A stretch of DNA of 64,000 nucleotides, taken from contig CACMJG010000006.1 in assembly GCA_902613995.1 (NCBI GenBank), positions 1 to 64,000 of the forward strand, given 5' to 3'. Shown in pieces: positions 1 to 10,423 of the stretch (its first letter is position 1; each line of letters begins with the position of its first letter). Origin of the DNA: an uncultured Alphaproteobacteria bacterium (GTDB lineage Bacteria; Pseudomonadota; Alphaproteobacteria; Methylaequorales; Methylaequoraceae). A program made the position numbers and the translations under genes. The notes under the pieces are model-generated. The model worked only from the letters and a program-made list of their open reading frames with translations. It was not told where the DNA came from and did no database searches.

Positions 1-2
1 AA

Positions 3-881
3 CACAAGTTTGGTGTAAAACAAAGAATTAATCTTTTAGAAAAATCAGCTGGATGTCATACTTTAATTATGTCCGCAACACCAATTCCTAGAAGTCTTTC
101 TTTTGTGATGTATGGTGAAATATCTATCTCGAATATTAAGTCTAAACCCCAAGGAAGAAAAGAAGTAATTACATCTTTAATAAATAAAAATCAGATTGAA
201 ACACTAATAGAAGGTATTGAAAGAAAACTTATTAAGAATGAACAGGTATTTTGGATTTTACCCACAATAGGAACATTAGATTCTGAAGAGCAAACATTAA
301 TCACAAGATATGAATACCTAAGGAAACGATTTAAAAACAAAGTTGGTTTTATTCATGGTAAAGTAAATAAAGAAGATGCTGAGAGAGTAATGCAGAACTT
401 TAAAAGTCAAAAAATTATGATTCTTGTATCTACAACCGTTATTGAAGTTGGAATAAATATTCCTAATGCAACATTAATGATAATCGAAAATGTTGAAAAA
501 TTTGGACTTGCACAACTTCATCAACTTAGAGGAAGAGTCACTAGAGGTAATCTTCAATCAAATTGCGTTTTAATTTATAATCAAAATTTATCAGAGTTAT
601 CAAAACAAAGACTTTTGATTCTAAAAAAAAGCAGTGATGGCTTTGAAATCGCTGAAAAGGATCTTTATTTGAGGGGAGCTGGTGATTTTTTTGGAACAAA
701 CCAAACTGGGCTTCCATCATGGAAATTTTTTAGACCTCATGAAGATCACACACTACTTAATTCTGTTAAAGAAAATTCAGAATATTTAATAAAAAATTAT
801 AGAGAGAACATAGATAAAATTGAGTTTCTACAGAAAATTTTTTATCAAGAGAAAAATTTTAAGAATTTTTATTCCGTTTAG
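3..881 (+). CDS. recG: ATP-dependent DNA helicase RecG, C-terminal part (5' end outside window)
   Basis: This is the last 292 residues of RecG, the double-strand DNA translocase that regresses stalled replication forks and branch-migrates recombination intermediates. The open frame runs in from the window edge. The motif SATPIPRS, the helicase segment STTVIEVGINIPNATLMIIE, the arginine-finger region QLHQLRGRVTRG and the RecG-typical end (DGFEIAEKDLYLRGAGDFFGTNQTG) are all visible. The N-terminal wedge domain and Walker A motif lie upstream. Mfd shares the helicase core, but the RecG-like C-terminus and the adjacent DUF502 gene, a frequent alphaproteobacterial neighbour of recG, favour RecG. 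Its 3' end overlaps the convergent DUF502 gene by 23 bases. Confidence 0.93.
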   Translation, partial: HKFGVKQRINLLEKSAGCHTLIMSATPIPRSLSFVMYGEISISNIKSKPQGRKEVITSLINKNQIETLIEGIERKLIKNEQVFWILPTIGTLDSEEQTLITRYEYLRKRFKNKVGFIHGKVNKEDAERVMQNFKSQKIMILVSTTVIEVGINIPNATLMIIENVEKFGLAQLHQLRGRVTRGNLQSNCVLIYNQNLSELSKQRLLILKKSSDGFEIAEKDLYLRGAGDFFGTNQTGLPSWKFFRPHEDHTLLNSVKENSEYLIKNYRENIDKIEFLQKIFYQEKNFKNFYSV

Positions 882-1482
882 ATTCTAATTTAATTATACC
901 TGCTGATACAATTGTTTTTATTGCGTCATCAACACTAACATTTAATTTTTTTAATTCGGAATTAGGAACCATTAAAAGAAAACCGGATGTTGGATTGGGT
1001 GTTGTTGGGATAAAAACGTTGGTAAGTTTTTTTTTCAATTTGTTTTTAATCTCACCCTCAACATCGCCTGTTGTAAAACCTATAACCCACACTCCTTTCC
1101 TGGGATATTCAACCAGAACTGCTTCTCTGAAGGCATCAGAATTTGTTTTGAGAATCGTTTCCAAAATTTGTTTAATTGTTTTATAAAAAACTTTTATCAA
1201 TGGAATTCTTTGTATTATCAAATCAGTTTTCTTAAGAAGCCATGAACCAAAGAAATTGGCTGTCAAAGAACCAATAACAACCATGAATAAAATAAGTACT
1301 ATGAGACCTAATCCTGGAACATCTCTTGGTAGATAAAAATTAGGATTTAAATAATATGGTATGACAGGTGTGATAAGCCTATCAAATAAGTTAATAAGTG
1401 AGATTACAATCCAAAAAGTAATAACAACTGGTGCGGTTACTAGAATTCCAGTAAAAAAATAGTTTTTTAATCTAGCCCACAT
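859..1482 (-). CDS. DUF502 family membrane protein
   Basis: A 207-residue integral membrane protein of the DUF502 family, whose biochemical role is unknown. Two hydrophobic segments are visible at about residues 9-32 and 57-80, followed by the family's conserved soluble part, including a PLIKVFYKTIKQ stretch and the region FREAVLVEYPRKGVWVIGF. Length is typical for the family. It lies tail to tail with recG, overlapping it by 23 bases, and sits just downstream of tRNA-Lys on the same strand. The recG neighbourhood is recurrent in alphaproteobacteria, but no functional link is established. Confidence 0.88.
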   Translation of the reverse strand: MWARLKNYFFTGILVTAPVVITFWIVISLINLFDRLITPVIPYYLNPNFYLPRDVPGLGLIVLILFMVVIGSLTANFFGSWLLKKTDLIIQRIPLIKVFYKTIKQILETILKTNSDAFREAVLVEYPRKGVWVIGFTTGDVEGEIKNKLKKKLTNVFIPTTPNPTSGFLLMVPNSELKKLNVSVDDAIKTIVSAGIIKLESKRNKNS

Positions 1483-1499
1483 TTAGCACTCAAGTCTTT

Positions 1500-1575
1500 T
1501 GGTACGCCCGATGAGGCTCGAACTCATGACAACTCCCTTAAAAGGGGAGTGCTCTACCAACTGAGCTACGGGCGC
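1500..1575 (-). tRNA. tRNA-Lys (anticodon TTT)
   Basis: The minus strand folds into a full cloverleaf of 76 nt including an encoded CCA at 1500-1502. The acceptor stem GCGCCCG pairs with CGGGCGT (the terminal pair is a G-T wobble), the D arm is GCTCAGTTGGTAGAGC, and the anticodon stem CTCCC/GGGAG encloses the loop CTTTTAA with anticodon TTT. The T arm contains GTTCGAG and the discriminator is A. The gene lies between a cyclophilin and the DUF502 gene. Confidence 0.97.
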
Positions 1576-1628
1576 TTTGTTATTTAGGATATAGTAAAAT
1601 TATATGATTTTCACAACAAAAATTTATT

Positions 1629-2159
1629 TTATTTTAATCTCATTGTAATAATTTTGGTTGGGTTTCTGAGAACTTGTCCATTCTGGCCTTTTCCCTCTGG
1701 AATTCTATCAATTAAGTTCATCCCTTCAATAACTTTACCCCAAACTGTATATTTGCCATCCAAAAATGGATGACTGTCGTAACAAATAAAAAATTGACTG
1801 TCAGCTGAATCCGGATCATTTGCCCTTGCCATCGATACAATCCCTCGTTCATGTTTAATATCATTAAATTCAGCTTTAATGTTTTTACCGCTTCCACCAG
1901 TTCCGTCACCTTTTGGATCTCCTCCTTGAGCCATAAAACCAGATATGACTCTATGGAAAGTCAAACCGTCGTAAAATCCAGATTCCGACAATTCTATTAT
2001 TCTTTTAACTGTATTTGGGGCTTTTTCAGAAAAAGTCTTAATTTTTACAATCCCTTTCTCTAAAACCATGTGAAGCACTGGACTCTCTGTTGCCATAGTA
2101 TTAGTAAAAATAAAAAATAAGCAAGTTTGTATAAAATATCTTAAAAATTTAAACATCAT
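1629..2159 (-). CDS. Peptidyl-prolyl cis-trans isomerase, cyclophilin type, probably periplasmic
   Basis: A 176-residue cyclophilin that would catalyse proline isomerisation during protein folding. Signatures seen include FHRVISGFMAQGGDPKGDGTG, MARANDPDSADSQFFIC and PFLDGKYTVWGKVIEGM, which contain the active-site Arg, Phe and Gln positions of the family. The N-terminus (about residues 1-22) is basic then hydrophobic and reads as a signal peptide, so export is inferred. The start codon overlaps the end of coaD by 4 bases (ATGA type), so it is probably translated from the gyrA-coaD transcript. Confidence 0.92.
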   Translation of the reverse strand: MMFKFLRYFIQTCLFFIFTNTMATESPVLHMVLEKGIVKIKTFSEKAPNTVKRIIELSESGFYDGLTFHRVISGFMAQGGDPKGDGTGGSGKNIKAEFNDIKHERGIVSMARANDPDSADSQFFICYDSHPFLDGKYTVWGKVIEGMNLIDRIPEGKGQNGQVLRNPTKIITMRLK

Positions 2160-2662
2160 TTTTCCTTTCTTTTAATTTCAAACATTTTAAGAACGTTGTC
2201 TGGAACAAAATTATTAATCTCACCGTCATACAATGCAATTTCTTTAACAAATCTTGCAGAAGTTAACTGAAGATTTTCAGATGCCATTAAAAAAATTGTC
2301 TCAATCTCAGGACCTAATTTTGAATTCATACCTGCCATCTGAAACTCATATTCAAAATCTGCTACAGCTCTTAAGCCTCTGATAATAACTTTTGCTCCAC
2401 ATTTTTTGGCATGTTCAACTAACAAATTGTCAAAACCTACAACTTCAATATGACAATTTTTAGTATCAATACTGTTTAACGACTCTTTAATCATAACGAT
2501 TCTCTCGTCCATTTTAAAAAAAGGCTTTTTATGTTTATTTTCAGCAACACTTATGATCAATTTATTAACTATGTGAGAAGCTCGATGGATAATATCTAAG
2601 TGCCCGAAAGTTACAGGATCAAATGTTCCAGGATAAATTCCTGTAATAAGATTATCAGTCAT
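2156..2662 (-). CDS. coaD: Phosphopantetheine adenylyltransferase
   Basis: CoaD transfers AMP to 4'-phosphopantetheine, the penultimate step of coenzyme A synthesis in the cytoplasm. The 168-residue protein has the nucleotidyltransferase motif [18 protein letters not shown] (the TxGH-type site, residues 8-20) and the [19 protein letters not shown] and SARFVKEIA motifs of the family. It overlaps gyrA by 8 bases and the cyclophilin gene by 4, in line with one transcript. Alphaproteobacteria often carry the order gyrA-coaD-ppi, which supports the assignment. Confidence 0.97.
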   Translation of the reverse strand: MTDNLITGIYPGTFDPVTFGHLDIIHRASHIVNKLIISVAENKHKKPFFKMDERIVMIKESLNSIDTKNCHIEVVGFDNLLVEHAKKCGAKVIIRGLRAVADFEYEFQMAGMNSKLGPEIETIFLMASENLQLTSARFVKEIALYDGEINNFVPDNVLKMFEIKRKEK

Positions 2663-5291
2663 TTTCCTCTAATTTAGCAACGGAAACAACTTTTTCTTCA
2701 TCAGATACATTAAAAAGCGTCACACCCTGAGTTTGTCTTCCTCCAATTCTAACATCATTGACAGGACATCTGATTAATTTTCCCTTATCTGTTACTAATA
2801 CTAGCTGATCACTGTTATTAATTGGAAAAGACGCCACTACCTGACTTCCATTTCTATCACTTAGCTGCATATTTGCAATACCAAGTCCACCTCTTTTAGT
2901 TTTTCTGTATTCAAAAGCAGAACTTCTTTTACCGAAACCCTTGTCTGTAACACTTAATATAAATTCCTCATTTTCTTTCAAATTTTCAAACTTTGCATCA
3001 TTTAAATTCTTATTTTCTATCTTTTCATTTTTTCTCACAAGAGCGCTTATTCTTAGATACTCGTCTCTTTCAGTAACATCAAAATCAATACCATTAAGAA
3101 TCGCTAAAGAAATAACTGTATCGCCTTTTGAAAGTTTTATACCTCTGACACCTATTGACGATCTACCTGAGAAAATTCTGAGATCACTGCATGAAAATCG
3201 AATACATTTTCCTAGTTTTGTTGATAAAAAAATATTTGAATCTTCTGAACATGTTAATACATTTACCAGCTTGTCTTTTTCATTTAGTTTCATAGCAATT
3301 TTTCCATTTGAATTGATGTTGTGAAAATCAGTAAGTTTATTCCTCCTTATGTTTCCTGAAGACGTAGCAAAAATTATATTATTTTCTGAAACATCATATG
3401 GCATTATTGCTGTTATTGTTTCTCCACTTCTTAGAGGAAGTAAATTTACCAAAGCTTTGCCTTTAGAGGTCGGGCTTCCAATTGGTAATTTGTATGTTTT
3501 CAGTTTATATACTATTCCTCTTGATGAAAAAAATAGTAGTGGAGCAAGTGTATTTACTGCAAAAACCTCACTGACAAAGTCTTCTTGTTTAGTTGTCATT
3601 CCAGCTCGACCCTTTCCACCTCGCTTTTGTGCCCTGTAAGAATTTAGTGGAACTCTTTTTATATATCCTGTATGCGTTAAGGTAACAACAACATCCTCGG
3701 ACTTAATAAGAGATTCGTCATCAATGATTTCTTCACTCTCAGATATCTCAGTTTGTCGTGAAGATCCTATTTTATCTTTTATTTGATGTAATTCTTCAAT
3801 AATTACTTCGTTAAGTTTATCTTTTGAAGATAAAATTTTTAAAAAATTATTTATTAAGTTTACACATTCCTTCAAATCATTAATTAATTTCGATCTCTCT
3901 AACCCTGTCAGTCTACTTAACTTAATCTCTAAAATTGCTTTAGCTTGGGTATCAGTTAATTTAAATTTATCAGTTTCAATTAGGCTTTCATTATCAGAGT
4001 TAATAAAATCTTTAATAAAAATATCAGATGGGATTTTCCAATTTTGAGAAGTCAATTTGTTTTTTGCATCATTTGAATCTTTAGAGGATTTAATAAGTTC
4101 AATTATTTGGTCAATATTTTCCAGAGCTACAGAGAGTCCTAAAAGTATGTGTGCCTTTTCTCTTGTTTTCTTTAAATGATATTTGGTTCTTTTGTAAACA
4201 ACCTCTTTCCTAAACTTTGTGAAAAGCTCTAAATACCTTCTTAAATTAAGAAGTTCTGGAACGCCATTGTTTAATGCCAACATATTTATCCCAAAAGATG
4301 TCTGCAATGACGTAAATTTGTATAATTGGTTCATAACTACATCAGCTTGAACATCTCTTTTTAAATCAATTACTACTCTCACCCCTTCTCTATTGGATTC
4401 ATCTCTCAGCTCGGATATTCCATCTATAATCTTTTCTTTTGCTACTTTTGCAATATTTTCAATCAATTGAGACTTCTTTATTGAATAAGGAATTTCTGAA
4501 ATAATTATTGATTCTCTCCCTTTTTTTGAATTTTCTACAGACGTTTTAGCTCGTATTATTATTGAACCTTTTCCTTTTGAATAGGCATCTTTTATCCCAG
4601 TTTTCCCTACGATTATTCCTCCAGTTGGGAAATCTGGTCCTTTCACTAAGTCAAGTAAATCTTCGTCTGAGGCGTTAGGTTCTAAAATAATTTTACAACA
4701 CGCATCAATAATTTCGTTCGGACAATGTGGCGGAATTTTGGTAGCCATACCAACAGCGATTCCCTCTGAACCATTTATCAATAAGTTTGGAAACTCAGCA
4801 GGTAGTAATTCTGGTTCAAAAGCTGTTCCATCATAATTTTCTTTAAAATTAACGGTCTCGTTGTCAATATCATTTACAAGAAATGAAGCAATTGGAGATA
4901 ATTTAGCTTCTGTATATCTCATAGCAGCTGCGGAATCTCCATCCATTGAACCAAAATTTCCTTGACCATCAATTAGCGGAACTCTCATACTAAAATCCTG
5001 AGCCAATCGAACCATTGCATCATATATAGCAGAATCACCATGCGGATGATATTTACCCATAACATCACCGACTATTCTTGCAGATTTCCTGGAGGGTTTG
5101 CCAGAGGTGTACCCAGCTTCATTCATTGCATAAATAATTCTTCTGTGAACTGGTTTTAAACCATCGCATACATCTGGTAAAGCCCTAGAAACTATTACAC
5201 TCATTGCATAGTCCAGAAAAGAGTTCTCCATTTCTCTCTCTATAAAAATGCTTTCGTTTTCTGTATTTTCTGGCTTGCTATCGTCAATCAT
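2655..5291 (-). CDS. gyrA: DNA gyrase subunit A
   Basis: GyrA is the DNA-cleaving and rejoining subunit of gyrase, which puts negative supercoils into DNA using ATP hydrolysed by GyrB. The 878-residue protein has the N-terminal breakage-reunion domain with catalytic Tyr126 (in AAAMRYTEA), the quinolone-determining region with Ser87 and Asp91 (unmodified residues by E. coli comparison), a coiled-coil and gate region, and a six-bladed C-terminal domain with the GyrA box QKRGGKG, the mark separating gyrase from topoisomerase IV. It is followed by coaD with an 8-base overlap and lies 12 bases after ssb. Confidence 0.98.
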   Translation of the reverse strand: MIDDSKPENTENESIFIEREMENSFLDYAMSVIVSRALPDVCDGLKPVHRRIIYAMNEAGYTSGKPSRKSARIVGDVMGKYHPHGDSAIYDAMVRLAQDFSMRVPLIDGQGNFGSMDGDSAAAMRYTEAKLSPIASFLVNDIDNETVNFKENYDGTAFEPELLPAEFPNLLINGSEGIAVGMATKIPPHCPNEIIDACCKIILEPNASDEDLLDLVKGPDFPTGGIIVGKTGIKDAYSKGKGSIIIRAKTSVENSKKGRESIIISEIPYSIKKSQLIENIAKVAKEKIIDGISELRDESNREGVRVVIDLKRDVQADVVMNQLYKFTSLQTSFGINMLALNNGVPELLNLRRYLELFTKFRKEVVYKRTKYHLKKTREKAHILLGLSVALENIDQIIELIKSSKDSNDAKNKLTSQNWKIPSDIFIKDFINSDNESLIETDKFKLTDTQAKAILEIKLSRLTGLERSKLINDLKECVNLINNFLKILSSKDKLNEVIIEELHQIKDKIGSSRQTEISESEEIIDDESLIKSEDVVVTLTHTGYIKRVPLNSYRAQKRGGKGRAGMTTKQEDFVSEVFAVNTLAPLLFFSSRGIVYKLKTYKLPIGSPTSKGKALVNLLPLRSGETITAIMPYDVSENNIIFATSSGNIRRNKLTDFHNINSNGKIAMKLNEKDKLVNVLTCSEDSNIFLSTKLGKCIRFSCSDLRIFSGRSSIGVRGIKLSKGDTVISLAILNGIDFDVTERDEYLRISALVRKNEKIENKNLNDAKFENLKENEEFILSVTDKGFGKRSSAFEYRKTKRGGLGIANMQLSDRNGSQVVASFPINNSDQLVLVTDKGKLIRCPVNDVRIGGRQTQGVTLFNVSDEEKVVSVAKLEEND

Positions 5292-5303
5292 AAACTTTTT
5301 GCT

Positions 5304-5765
5304 TTAAAAAGGGACTTCATCTTCAATATCAAAATCTTGCGGTGATTGATCAATTTTTTTTTCAACAGAAGAGTTTTCAATGTTAGGAGAATTCAATTGT
5401 TGGAAATCATCAGATTTGTTGTCTAACATTGTCAACTGACAATTATAACCTTGAAGTATAATTTCAGTTGTTGTTTTTTCAACGCCGGCTTGATCATTAA
5501 ATTTTCTGGATCTAATTTGACCTTCTAAATACACTAAAGAACCTTTTTTAAGAAATTTCTCGACTATTTCAGATAGCCCGGCTGAGAAAATTACAATCTT
5601 ATGCCAATCCGTTTTTTCTTTTTTTTCGTTTGTTGTTTTATCTTTCCAAGATTCACTAGTAGCAACTGAAAACCTAGCTATTTTTGTTCCTTCTTGAGAA
5701 ACTCTTATTTCTGGGTCTCCACCTAATCTTCCAAGTAATATGACTTTATTAACTGATCCGGCCAT
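5304..5765 (-). CDS. ssb: Single-stranded DNA-binding protein
   Basis: A 153-residue SSB with an N-terminal OB fold (MAGSVNKVILLGRLGGDPEI and WHKIVIF are recognisable), a polar linker from about residue 110, and the acidic C-terminal tip ending DEVPF that recruits DNA replication and repair partners. It coats single-stranded DNA during replication and recombination. It is the first gene of the ssb-gyrA-coaD-ppi series and is divergent from uvrA, with a 75-base AT-rich intergenic region that must hold both promoters. Confidence 0.97.
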   Translation of the reverse strand: MAGSVNKVILLGRLGGDPEIRVSQEGTKIARFSVATSESWKDKTTNEKKEKTDWHKIVIFSAGLSEIVEKFLKKGSLVYLEGQIRSRKFNDQAGVEKTTTEIILQGYNCQLTMLDNKSDDFQQLNSPNIENSSVEKKIDQSPQDFDIEDEVPF

Positions 5766-5840
5766 TGTTATAATAAAAAAAATTATAATATCATAATTAC
5801 TCTAAATAAAATATAAATCTTTTAAAAGTTTTTTAAGAAA

Positions 5841-8666
5841 ATGAAATCAAAGTTCAATCAAAACTCTATAAAAATAGTTGGAGCAAGACAACACAATCTT
5901 AAAAACATTAATGTTGATATTCCTAAAAATAAGTTTGTTGTTATTAGTGGTTTATCAGGATCAGGTAAATCATCGCTGGCTTTTGATACGATTTATGCAG
6001 AAGGTCAGAGACGATACGTAGAGAGTTTATCCTCTTATGCTAGACAATTTTTAAATATGATGGAGAAGCCTGATGTTGATTCTATAGAAGGTTTATCGCC
6101 ATCTATATCAATTGATCAGAAAACAACATCTAGAAATCCAAGATCAACAGTTGGCACAGTTACAGAAATATATGATTACTTTAGAGTTTTATTTGCAAGA
6201 ATTGGAACTCCTTACTCTCCAGCAACTGGAAAAGAAATTAAATCAATGAGTGTTCAAGAAATTGTGGATGAATTTTATAAATTCAAAAATAAACAAAAAT
6301 TTTATTTAATTTCTCCTGTAGTCAACAATAGGAAAGGTGAATTTAAAAAAGAGATTACCGATTTTATTAAAAAAGGATTTATGAGATTTAGAATTGATGG
6401 GATAGTTTGTGAGTCTTCAAATATCCCACAACTTGATAAGAAGAAAAATCATTCAATTGACATCATAGTTGATAGAATAGAGGTTGACAAAAAATACGAA
6501 AGTAGAATAGCACAATCAGTCGAAACTGCGATAAGTTTGTCTGATGGAGTCATTTATTTTTATGATGTGGTCGAAAAAAAAAATTTTATTTTTTCATCAA
6601 AATTTGCTTGTCCAATTTCAGGTTTCACTATTGAAGAAATAGAGCCAAGACTATTTTCCTTCAATAGTCCCAATGGAGCCTGTAAGTCTTGTGACGGTCT
6701 TGGTTACAAAGAAAAATTTAACCCAGAGCTTATTATTGGCAATCCATCATTATCTCTCAATGAAGGTGTTATTCTTCCATGGAATAAAAATAACCAATTT
6801 TATCAAGAATTAACAAAAGAAGTAGCAAGGCATTGTTCTATAAATCCAAATCAAAAATGGAAAGATCTAACTGAAGAGAAGAAAACAAAAGTAATTTTTG
6901 GTGACAATAAAATGATTAATATTTTCAATAATTACACCGGTTGGAATTATAGCAAAGAATTTGACGGGGTAGTGGGATTTTTAGAAAATAAGTTAAAAAG
7001 ATCAGATATTTGGCAAAGAGAAGAGCTTAATAAATATTTAAGCAAATTCAGTTGTGAAACATGCGGTGGAGCGAGGTTAAAAAAAGAGGCACTAGCAGTT
7101 AAAATAAATGATAAAGATATCAGTGAAATCACAAATCTATCAATTGAAAAAGTTTTGCAGTGGTTCATGAATTTAGAAAAATCTTTATCTGATTATAAAA
7201 AAAAAATTTCAGATAAAATTATTAAAGAAATAATTGATAGATTATCTTTTCTTAATAATGTTGGATTAGGCTATCTTCAATTATCTAGAAGTTCCAACAC
7301 ATTATCAGGAGGAGAAAGTCAAAGGATAAGATTGGCTTCACAAATAGGATCAGGCTTAACTGGTGTTTTATACGTGCTAGATGAACCATCAATTGGGCTG
7401 CATCAAAGAGATAACAAAAAACTAATTAGCACATTAAAAAGTCTAAGAGATCTTGGAAATTCACTCATTGTCGTTGAACATGATGAAGAGACTATTCTAG
7501 AAAGTGATTATGTGATTGATGTAGGTGTTGGAGCTGGAGTAAATGGTGGTAACATAATAGCTAAGGGCAAACCTAGTGAAATAATTAAAAATAGTAAAAG
7601 TTTAACAGGAGCATATTTATCGAAAAAATTAATAATCCCAGTTAATAAGAATAATACATCGATAGATGGTAAATATATCGAAATAAAGGGTGCAAATGGA
7701 AATAATCTTAAAAACTTAAACGTAAGGTTTCCTCTCAAAAAGTTCATTAGCATTACTGGAGTATCGGGTGGTGGAAAATCAACTTTGGTAATAGAAACTC
7801 TTTTTAAATCTTTATCAAAAAAAATCTATAATTCAAGTGAACAACCTCTTTCTCATGAAGAAGTTAAAGGACATGAAAATCTTGATAAAATAATTCAAAT
7901 AGATCAAACACCAATTGGTAGAACACCACGGTCTAATCCTGCTACATATACCGGGTGTTTTAACTTCATAAGAGAATGGTACTCACAACTTCCAGAGTCG
8001 AGAGCCAGAGGATATAAACCAGGTCGATTTTCTTTTAATGTTAAAGGAGGTAGATGCGAAAATTGTCAGGGTGATGGACTATTGAGAATAGAAATGCATT
8101 TTCTCGCAGACGTATTTGTCACTTGTGACTTATGCAAAGGAAGAAGATTTAACAGAGAAACACTGGAAGTAAAATTTAAAAATAAAAATATCTCTGATGT
8201 ATTAAATATGACTGTAGAAGAAGGCTTAGAGTTTTTCAAAGCCATTCCCTCAATTTCTAAAAAACTTGAAACACTAAAAAAAGTAGGGCTAGAATATATT
8301 AAAATAGGACAGTCAGCTACAACATTATCTGGAGGGGAAGCGCAAAGAATTAAATTGGCAAAAGAACTTTCAAAAAGATCAACTGGAAGAACTATGTATA
8401 TCCTTGATGAACCGACAACTGGTTTGCATACGCACGATGTACGAAAACTTCTAGAAATTCTTCACAAATTTGTTGTTGAAGGAAATACCGTACTTGTCAT
8501 AGAACATAATTTAGACGTAATTAAAACATCAGATTGGATTATAGACCTGGGGCCTGAAGGAGGAGATAAGGGTGGCCATATTTTATTTGAAGGAACAGTT
8601 GAAGGTTTGTTATCAAAAAATAATAATGATACAAGTAAATGCCTCAATGAATTTTTAAAAAAATAA
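5841..8666 (+). CDS. uvrA: Excinuclease ABC subunit A
   Basis: UvrA is the damage-recognition ATPase of nucleotide excision repair; it loads UvrB onto lesions. The 941-residue protein has two ABC modules: Walker [10 protein letters not shown] near residue 37 and GVSGGGKST in the second half, with signature motifs [14 protein letters not shown] and [14 protein letters not shown]. The zinc-binding pairs CKSC/CETC and CENC/CDLC are kept. Length is normal. It is divergent from ssb, a common arrangement. I saw no obvious LexA-type operator in the 75 bases upstream. Its stop codon directly abuts the convergent gene at 8667. Confidence 0.98.
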   Translation: MKSKFNQNSIKIVGARQHNLKNINVDIPKNKFVVISGLSGSGKSSLAFDTIYAEGQRRYVESLSSYARQFLNMMEKPDVDSIEGLSPSISIDQKTTSRNPRSTVGTVTEIYDYFRVLFARIGTPYSPATGKEIKSMSVQEIVDEFYKFKNKQKFYLISPVVNNRKGEFKKEITDFIKKGFMRFRIDGIVCESSNIPQLDKKKNHSIDIIVDRIEVDKKYESRIAQSVETAISLSDGVIYFYDVVEKKNFIFSSKFACPISGFTIEEIEPRLFSFNSPNGACKSCDGLGYKEKFNPELIIGNPSLSLNEGVILPWNKNNQFYQELTKEVARHCSINPNQKWKDLTEEKKTKVIFGDNKMINIFNNYTGWNYSKEFDGVVGFLENKLKRSDIWQREELNKYLSKFSCETCGGARLKKEALAVKINDKDISEITNLSIEKVLQWFMNLEKSLSDYKKKISDKIIKEIIDRLSFLNNVGLGYLQLSRSSNTLSGGESQRIRLASQIGSGLTGVLYVLDEPSIGLHQRDNKKLISTLKSLRDLGNSLIVVEHDEETILESDYVIDVGVGAGVNGGNIIAKGKPSEIIKNSKSLTGAYLSKKLIIPVNKNNTSIDGKYIEIKGANGNNLKNLNVRFPLKKFISITGVSGGGKSTLVIETLFKSLSKKIYNSSEQPLSHEEVKGHENLDKIIQIDQTPIGRTPRSNPATYTGCFNFIREWYSQLPESRARGYKPGRFSFNVKGGRCENCQGDGLLRIEMHFLADVFVTCDLCKGRRFNRETLEVKFKNKNISDVLNMTVEEGLEFFKAIPSISKKLETLKKVGLEYIKIGQSATTLSGGEAQRIKLAKELSKRSTGRTMYILDEPTTGLHTHDVRKLLEILHKFVVEGNTVLVIEHNLDVIKTSDWIIDLGPEGGDKGGHILFEGTVEGLLSKNNNDTSKCLNEFLKK

Positions 8667-8924
8667 TTACCTTCCCAACCTTTTTCTAGCTGATCTTATT
8701 ATAGGGTGATCTTCAGCAGTTTCTTGTGAATCCTTAAATCTGGAATCATTATTATTATCTTTATTAGAATTTTGAGAATTCAGAATTTTTTTGAACCCAA
8801 AACTCAACAAAAGAAATAAAAAAGTTACAAGAATATATGCAAATATTTGATGGCTGTTAATTGCTAAAAACAAAAGAACATTTAACAATATTATACAAAT
8901 TATATTAAATATATTATATCTCAT
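8667..8924 (-). CDS. Small hypothetical membrane protein
   Basis: An 85-residue protein that I do not recognise. Residues about 5-24 and 28-46 form two hydrophobic segments, joined by a short loop, so it is probably an inner-membrane hairpin with a polar, Asn/Asp/Ser-rich cytoplasmic tail ending in basic residues (RSARKRLGR). Its start overlaps the stop of the upstream gene at 8921 (ATGA type), which suggests translational coupling and a shared role. It ends exactly where uvrA ends on the other strand, so it has no terminator of its own. Confidence 0.7.
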   Translation of the reverse strand: MRYNIFNIICIILLNVLLFLAINSHQIFAYILVTFLFLLLSFGFKKILNSQNSNKDNNNDSRFKDSQETAEDHPIIRSARKRLGR

Positions 8925-9514
8925 TTTTTTATTATTAGTCTAATTAAAAGCTTAGATAAATAAAAAACTTTCGAAATTTTGTAATTTTTTTTTTTAAGAA
9001 ATATTTCTAAAAAAATTGTTTCAAAAATATCCACCAACTTATTATCCAACACAATTTTGTTTAAAAAATTTTCTTCTAATTTTAATTTCTTTGAATAAAA
9101 CAAAAAAATAATTTGAAAATAAATATATGTTTTAAAATTATTACTACTTTCTACAGTAAGTAATTTATTGAACTCATGGTTGAACTTTTTGAATGCATTT
9201 AAAAAGTTTTTTGTTCTAGATGAGTTAGGTATTTGACTAAATGTGTTAATTAATGAAAGAACCCTTTTTTTTAACTCTCCTTCAGAAAAAACTTTAAATT
9301 GCCTTGATATTACGTTTGAATAATCATCTTTATTAATACAATCATAAATCCATTTTTGTTTAATATGAGAAATTGGTATATCTTGATTAAATTCAAAGTT
9401 TTCAAAAAGATATTTTTCTAAATTAAATAGTGCATTTACTACATCATTTTTTCTAAAATATATCTGCTTTTGAAGGTATCTAGTATAGAATAGACCTTTT
9501 TTCTTTTTGTTCAT
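8921..9514 (-). CDS. Hypothetical lysine-rich protein
   Basis: A protein of 197 residues from ATG at 9514; a GTG at 9526 would add four residues. I recognise no family. It is rich in Lys, Phe, Ile and Asn, looks alpha-helical, starts with a run of basic residues (NKKKKGLFYTRYLQKQ) and has no clear membrane segment or cysteine motif. It heads a two-gene unit with the small membrane protein downstream (4-base overlap) and is divergent from sodN. Its bias may just reflect genome A+T content. It is likely to be a real gene, because the frame is long and the overlap is of the usual coupled type. Confidence 0.65.
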   Translation of the reverse strand: MNKKKKGLFYTRYLQKQIYFRKNDVVNALFNLEKYLFENFEFNQDIPISHIKQKWIYDCINKDDYSNVISRQFKVFSEGELKKRVLSLINTFSQIPNSSRTKNFLNAFKKFNHEFNKLLTVESSNNFKTYIYFQIIFLFYSKKLKLEENFLNKIVLDNKLVDIFETIFLEIFLKKKNYKISKVFYLSKLLIRLIIKK

Positions 9515-9520
9515 TTGAGA

Positions 9521-9550
9521 TTGCACTTTTTTAAAAAAAAATAATATATT
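9521..9550 (+). promoter_or_regulatory. Possible sigma70-type promoter for sodN-sodX
   Basis: TTGCAC at 9521-9526 and TATATT at 9545-9550, 18 bases apart, resemble -35 and -10 boxes and point toward sodN at 9612. The spacing is acceptable, but such AT-rich matches occur often by chance here. A Shine-Dalgarno-like AGGGA lies just before the sodN start codon. Confidence 0.3.
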
Positions 9551-9611
9551 ATATACTCACATTAATTAAATAATAACAACTTGAATAAACACAACAAATT
9601 AGGGACCAAAA

Positions 9612-10115
9612 ATGATATATAAAATTATAAATGTTATAGACAAAATTAGACCTTTAAAAAAAGTTTCTGCACATTGCGATATTCCTTGTAAGATTTATGA
9701 CCCAATAACAGCTCAAATCGCAGTTTTAACAATGATACGACTTGTTGATTTGATCGAAGAAATAGAAAAAAAAGAGTCTTTAACTTCAAAAGATCACGCT
9801 CAAATTTCTCGACTCATAGCTCAAAAAGAGGAACATGGGCATAAAGTTAAAGATGAAATAAGAGTTATATGGGGTGATTATATTAAAGAACCGCAACTTG
9901 AAAAATATCCTGAACTCCATTCATTGTCACACTCAATTATGTTGGCTGCATCAAAAGCTAAACAAAACGTTGATAAATCAGCAACGCTTGATCTACTGGA
10001 TAAGGTTAATAGATTTTCTGAAATCTTTTGGGATTCTAAAAACATCAAAACATTTAAAGCTGTTAGTCCATATCCACCTGCACAAGAATTGGTTTATCCT
10101 GATTTAAAAAATTAA
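9612..10115 (+). CDS. sodN: Nickel superoxide dismutase precursor
   Basis: NiSOD converts superoxide to oxygen and hydrogen peroxide. The 167-residue precursor carries a 20-residue leader that must be cut to expose His21, which with Cys22 and Cys26 forms the nickel hook (motif HCDIPCKIYDP). The rest is the four-helix bundle of the family. The hook has Lys27 where the Streptomyces enzyme has Gly. The gene is followed by its processing protease with a 1-base overlap (TAATG), the standard sodN-sodX arrangement of marine bacteria. An AGGGA ribosome site precedes the start. Using nickel avoids iron and manganese demand in the open ocean (general knowledge). Confidence 0.96.
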   Translation: MIYKIINVIDKIRPLKKVSAHCDIPCKIYDPITAQIAVLTMIRLVDLIEEIEKKESLTSKDHAQISRLIAQKEEHGHKVKDEIRVIWGDYIKEPQLEKYPELHSLSHSIMLAASKAKQNVDKSATLDLLDKVNRFSEIFWDSKNIKTFKAVSPYPPAQELVYPDLKN

Positions 10116-10423
10116 TGTTTTTAAAATTCTCTATCTATAAAATTGAAGGAGATAGCATGTCTCCTTCTTTAAATAACAATACGTTTGTATTAATAAAACC
10201 TTTAAAAAAAAAAAAGATTAATAAATTTTTCATTTTTCAACATGAAACTTACGGCAAGTTGGTAAAAAAGCTAGTTAAAATAGATCCTTCAAATCATTTT
10301 TGGTTTGAAGGGGAACATCCATCTAGTATTTCAAAAACACAGGTTGGACCTATAAAAGAAAGCAATATATTAGGGCAGATACTTTTTTCTATTTCTAAAT
10401 CATCAATAAAATTTCATTTATGA
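10115..10423 (+). CDS. sodX: NiSOD maturation protease (S24/S26 signal-peptidase-like)
   Basis: A 102-residue compact peptidase of the LexA/signal-peptidase fold that is expected to remove the NiSOD leader. The catalytic serine is Ser14 in GDSMSP and the general-base lysine is Lys51 or Lys52 in GKLVKKL. A third conserved patch, FWFEGEHPSSISKTQVGP, resembles the family's box E (GDN/SxxSxDSR-like). There is no transmembrane anchor, as in other SodX proteins. It is coupled to sodN by a 1-base overlap. Its 3' end overlaps convergent secF by 6 bases. Confidence 0.9.
   Translation: MFLKFSIYKIEGDSMSPSLNNNTFVLIKPLKKKKINKFFIFQHETYGKLVKKLVKIDPSNHFWFEGEHPSSISKTQVGPIKESNILGQILFSISKSSIKFHL

Noticed and set aside
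3-881. Mfd as an alternative identity for the first gene
   Set aside because: The end of the protein and the adjacent DUF502 gene fit RecG; Mfd has a long extra C-terminal domain that is not there.
995-1186. Open frames on the strand opposite real genes, such as this one inside DUF502
   Set aside because: They lie inside strong genes, have odd composition and no family features; they are shadows of AT-rich coding sequence.
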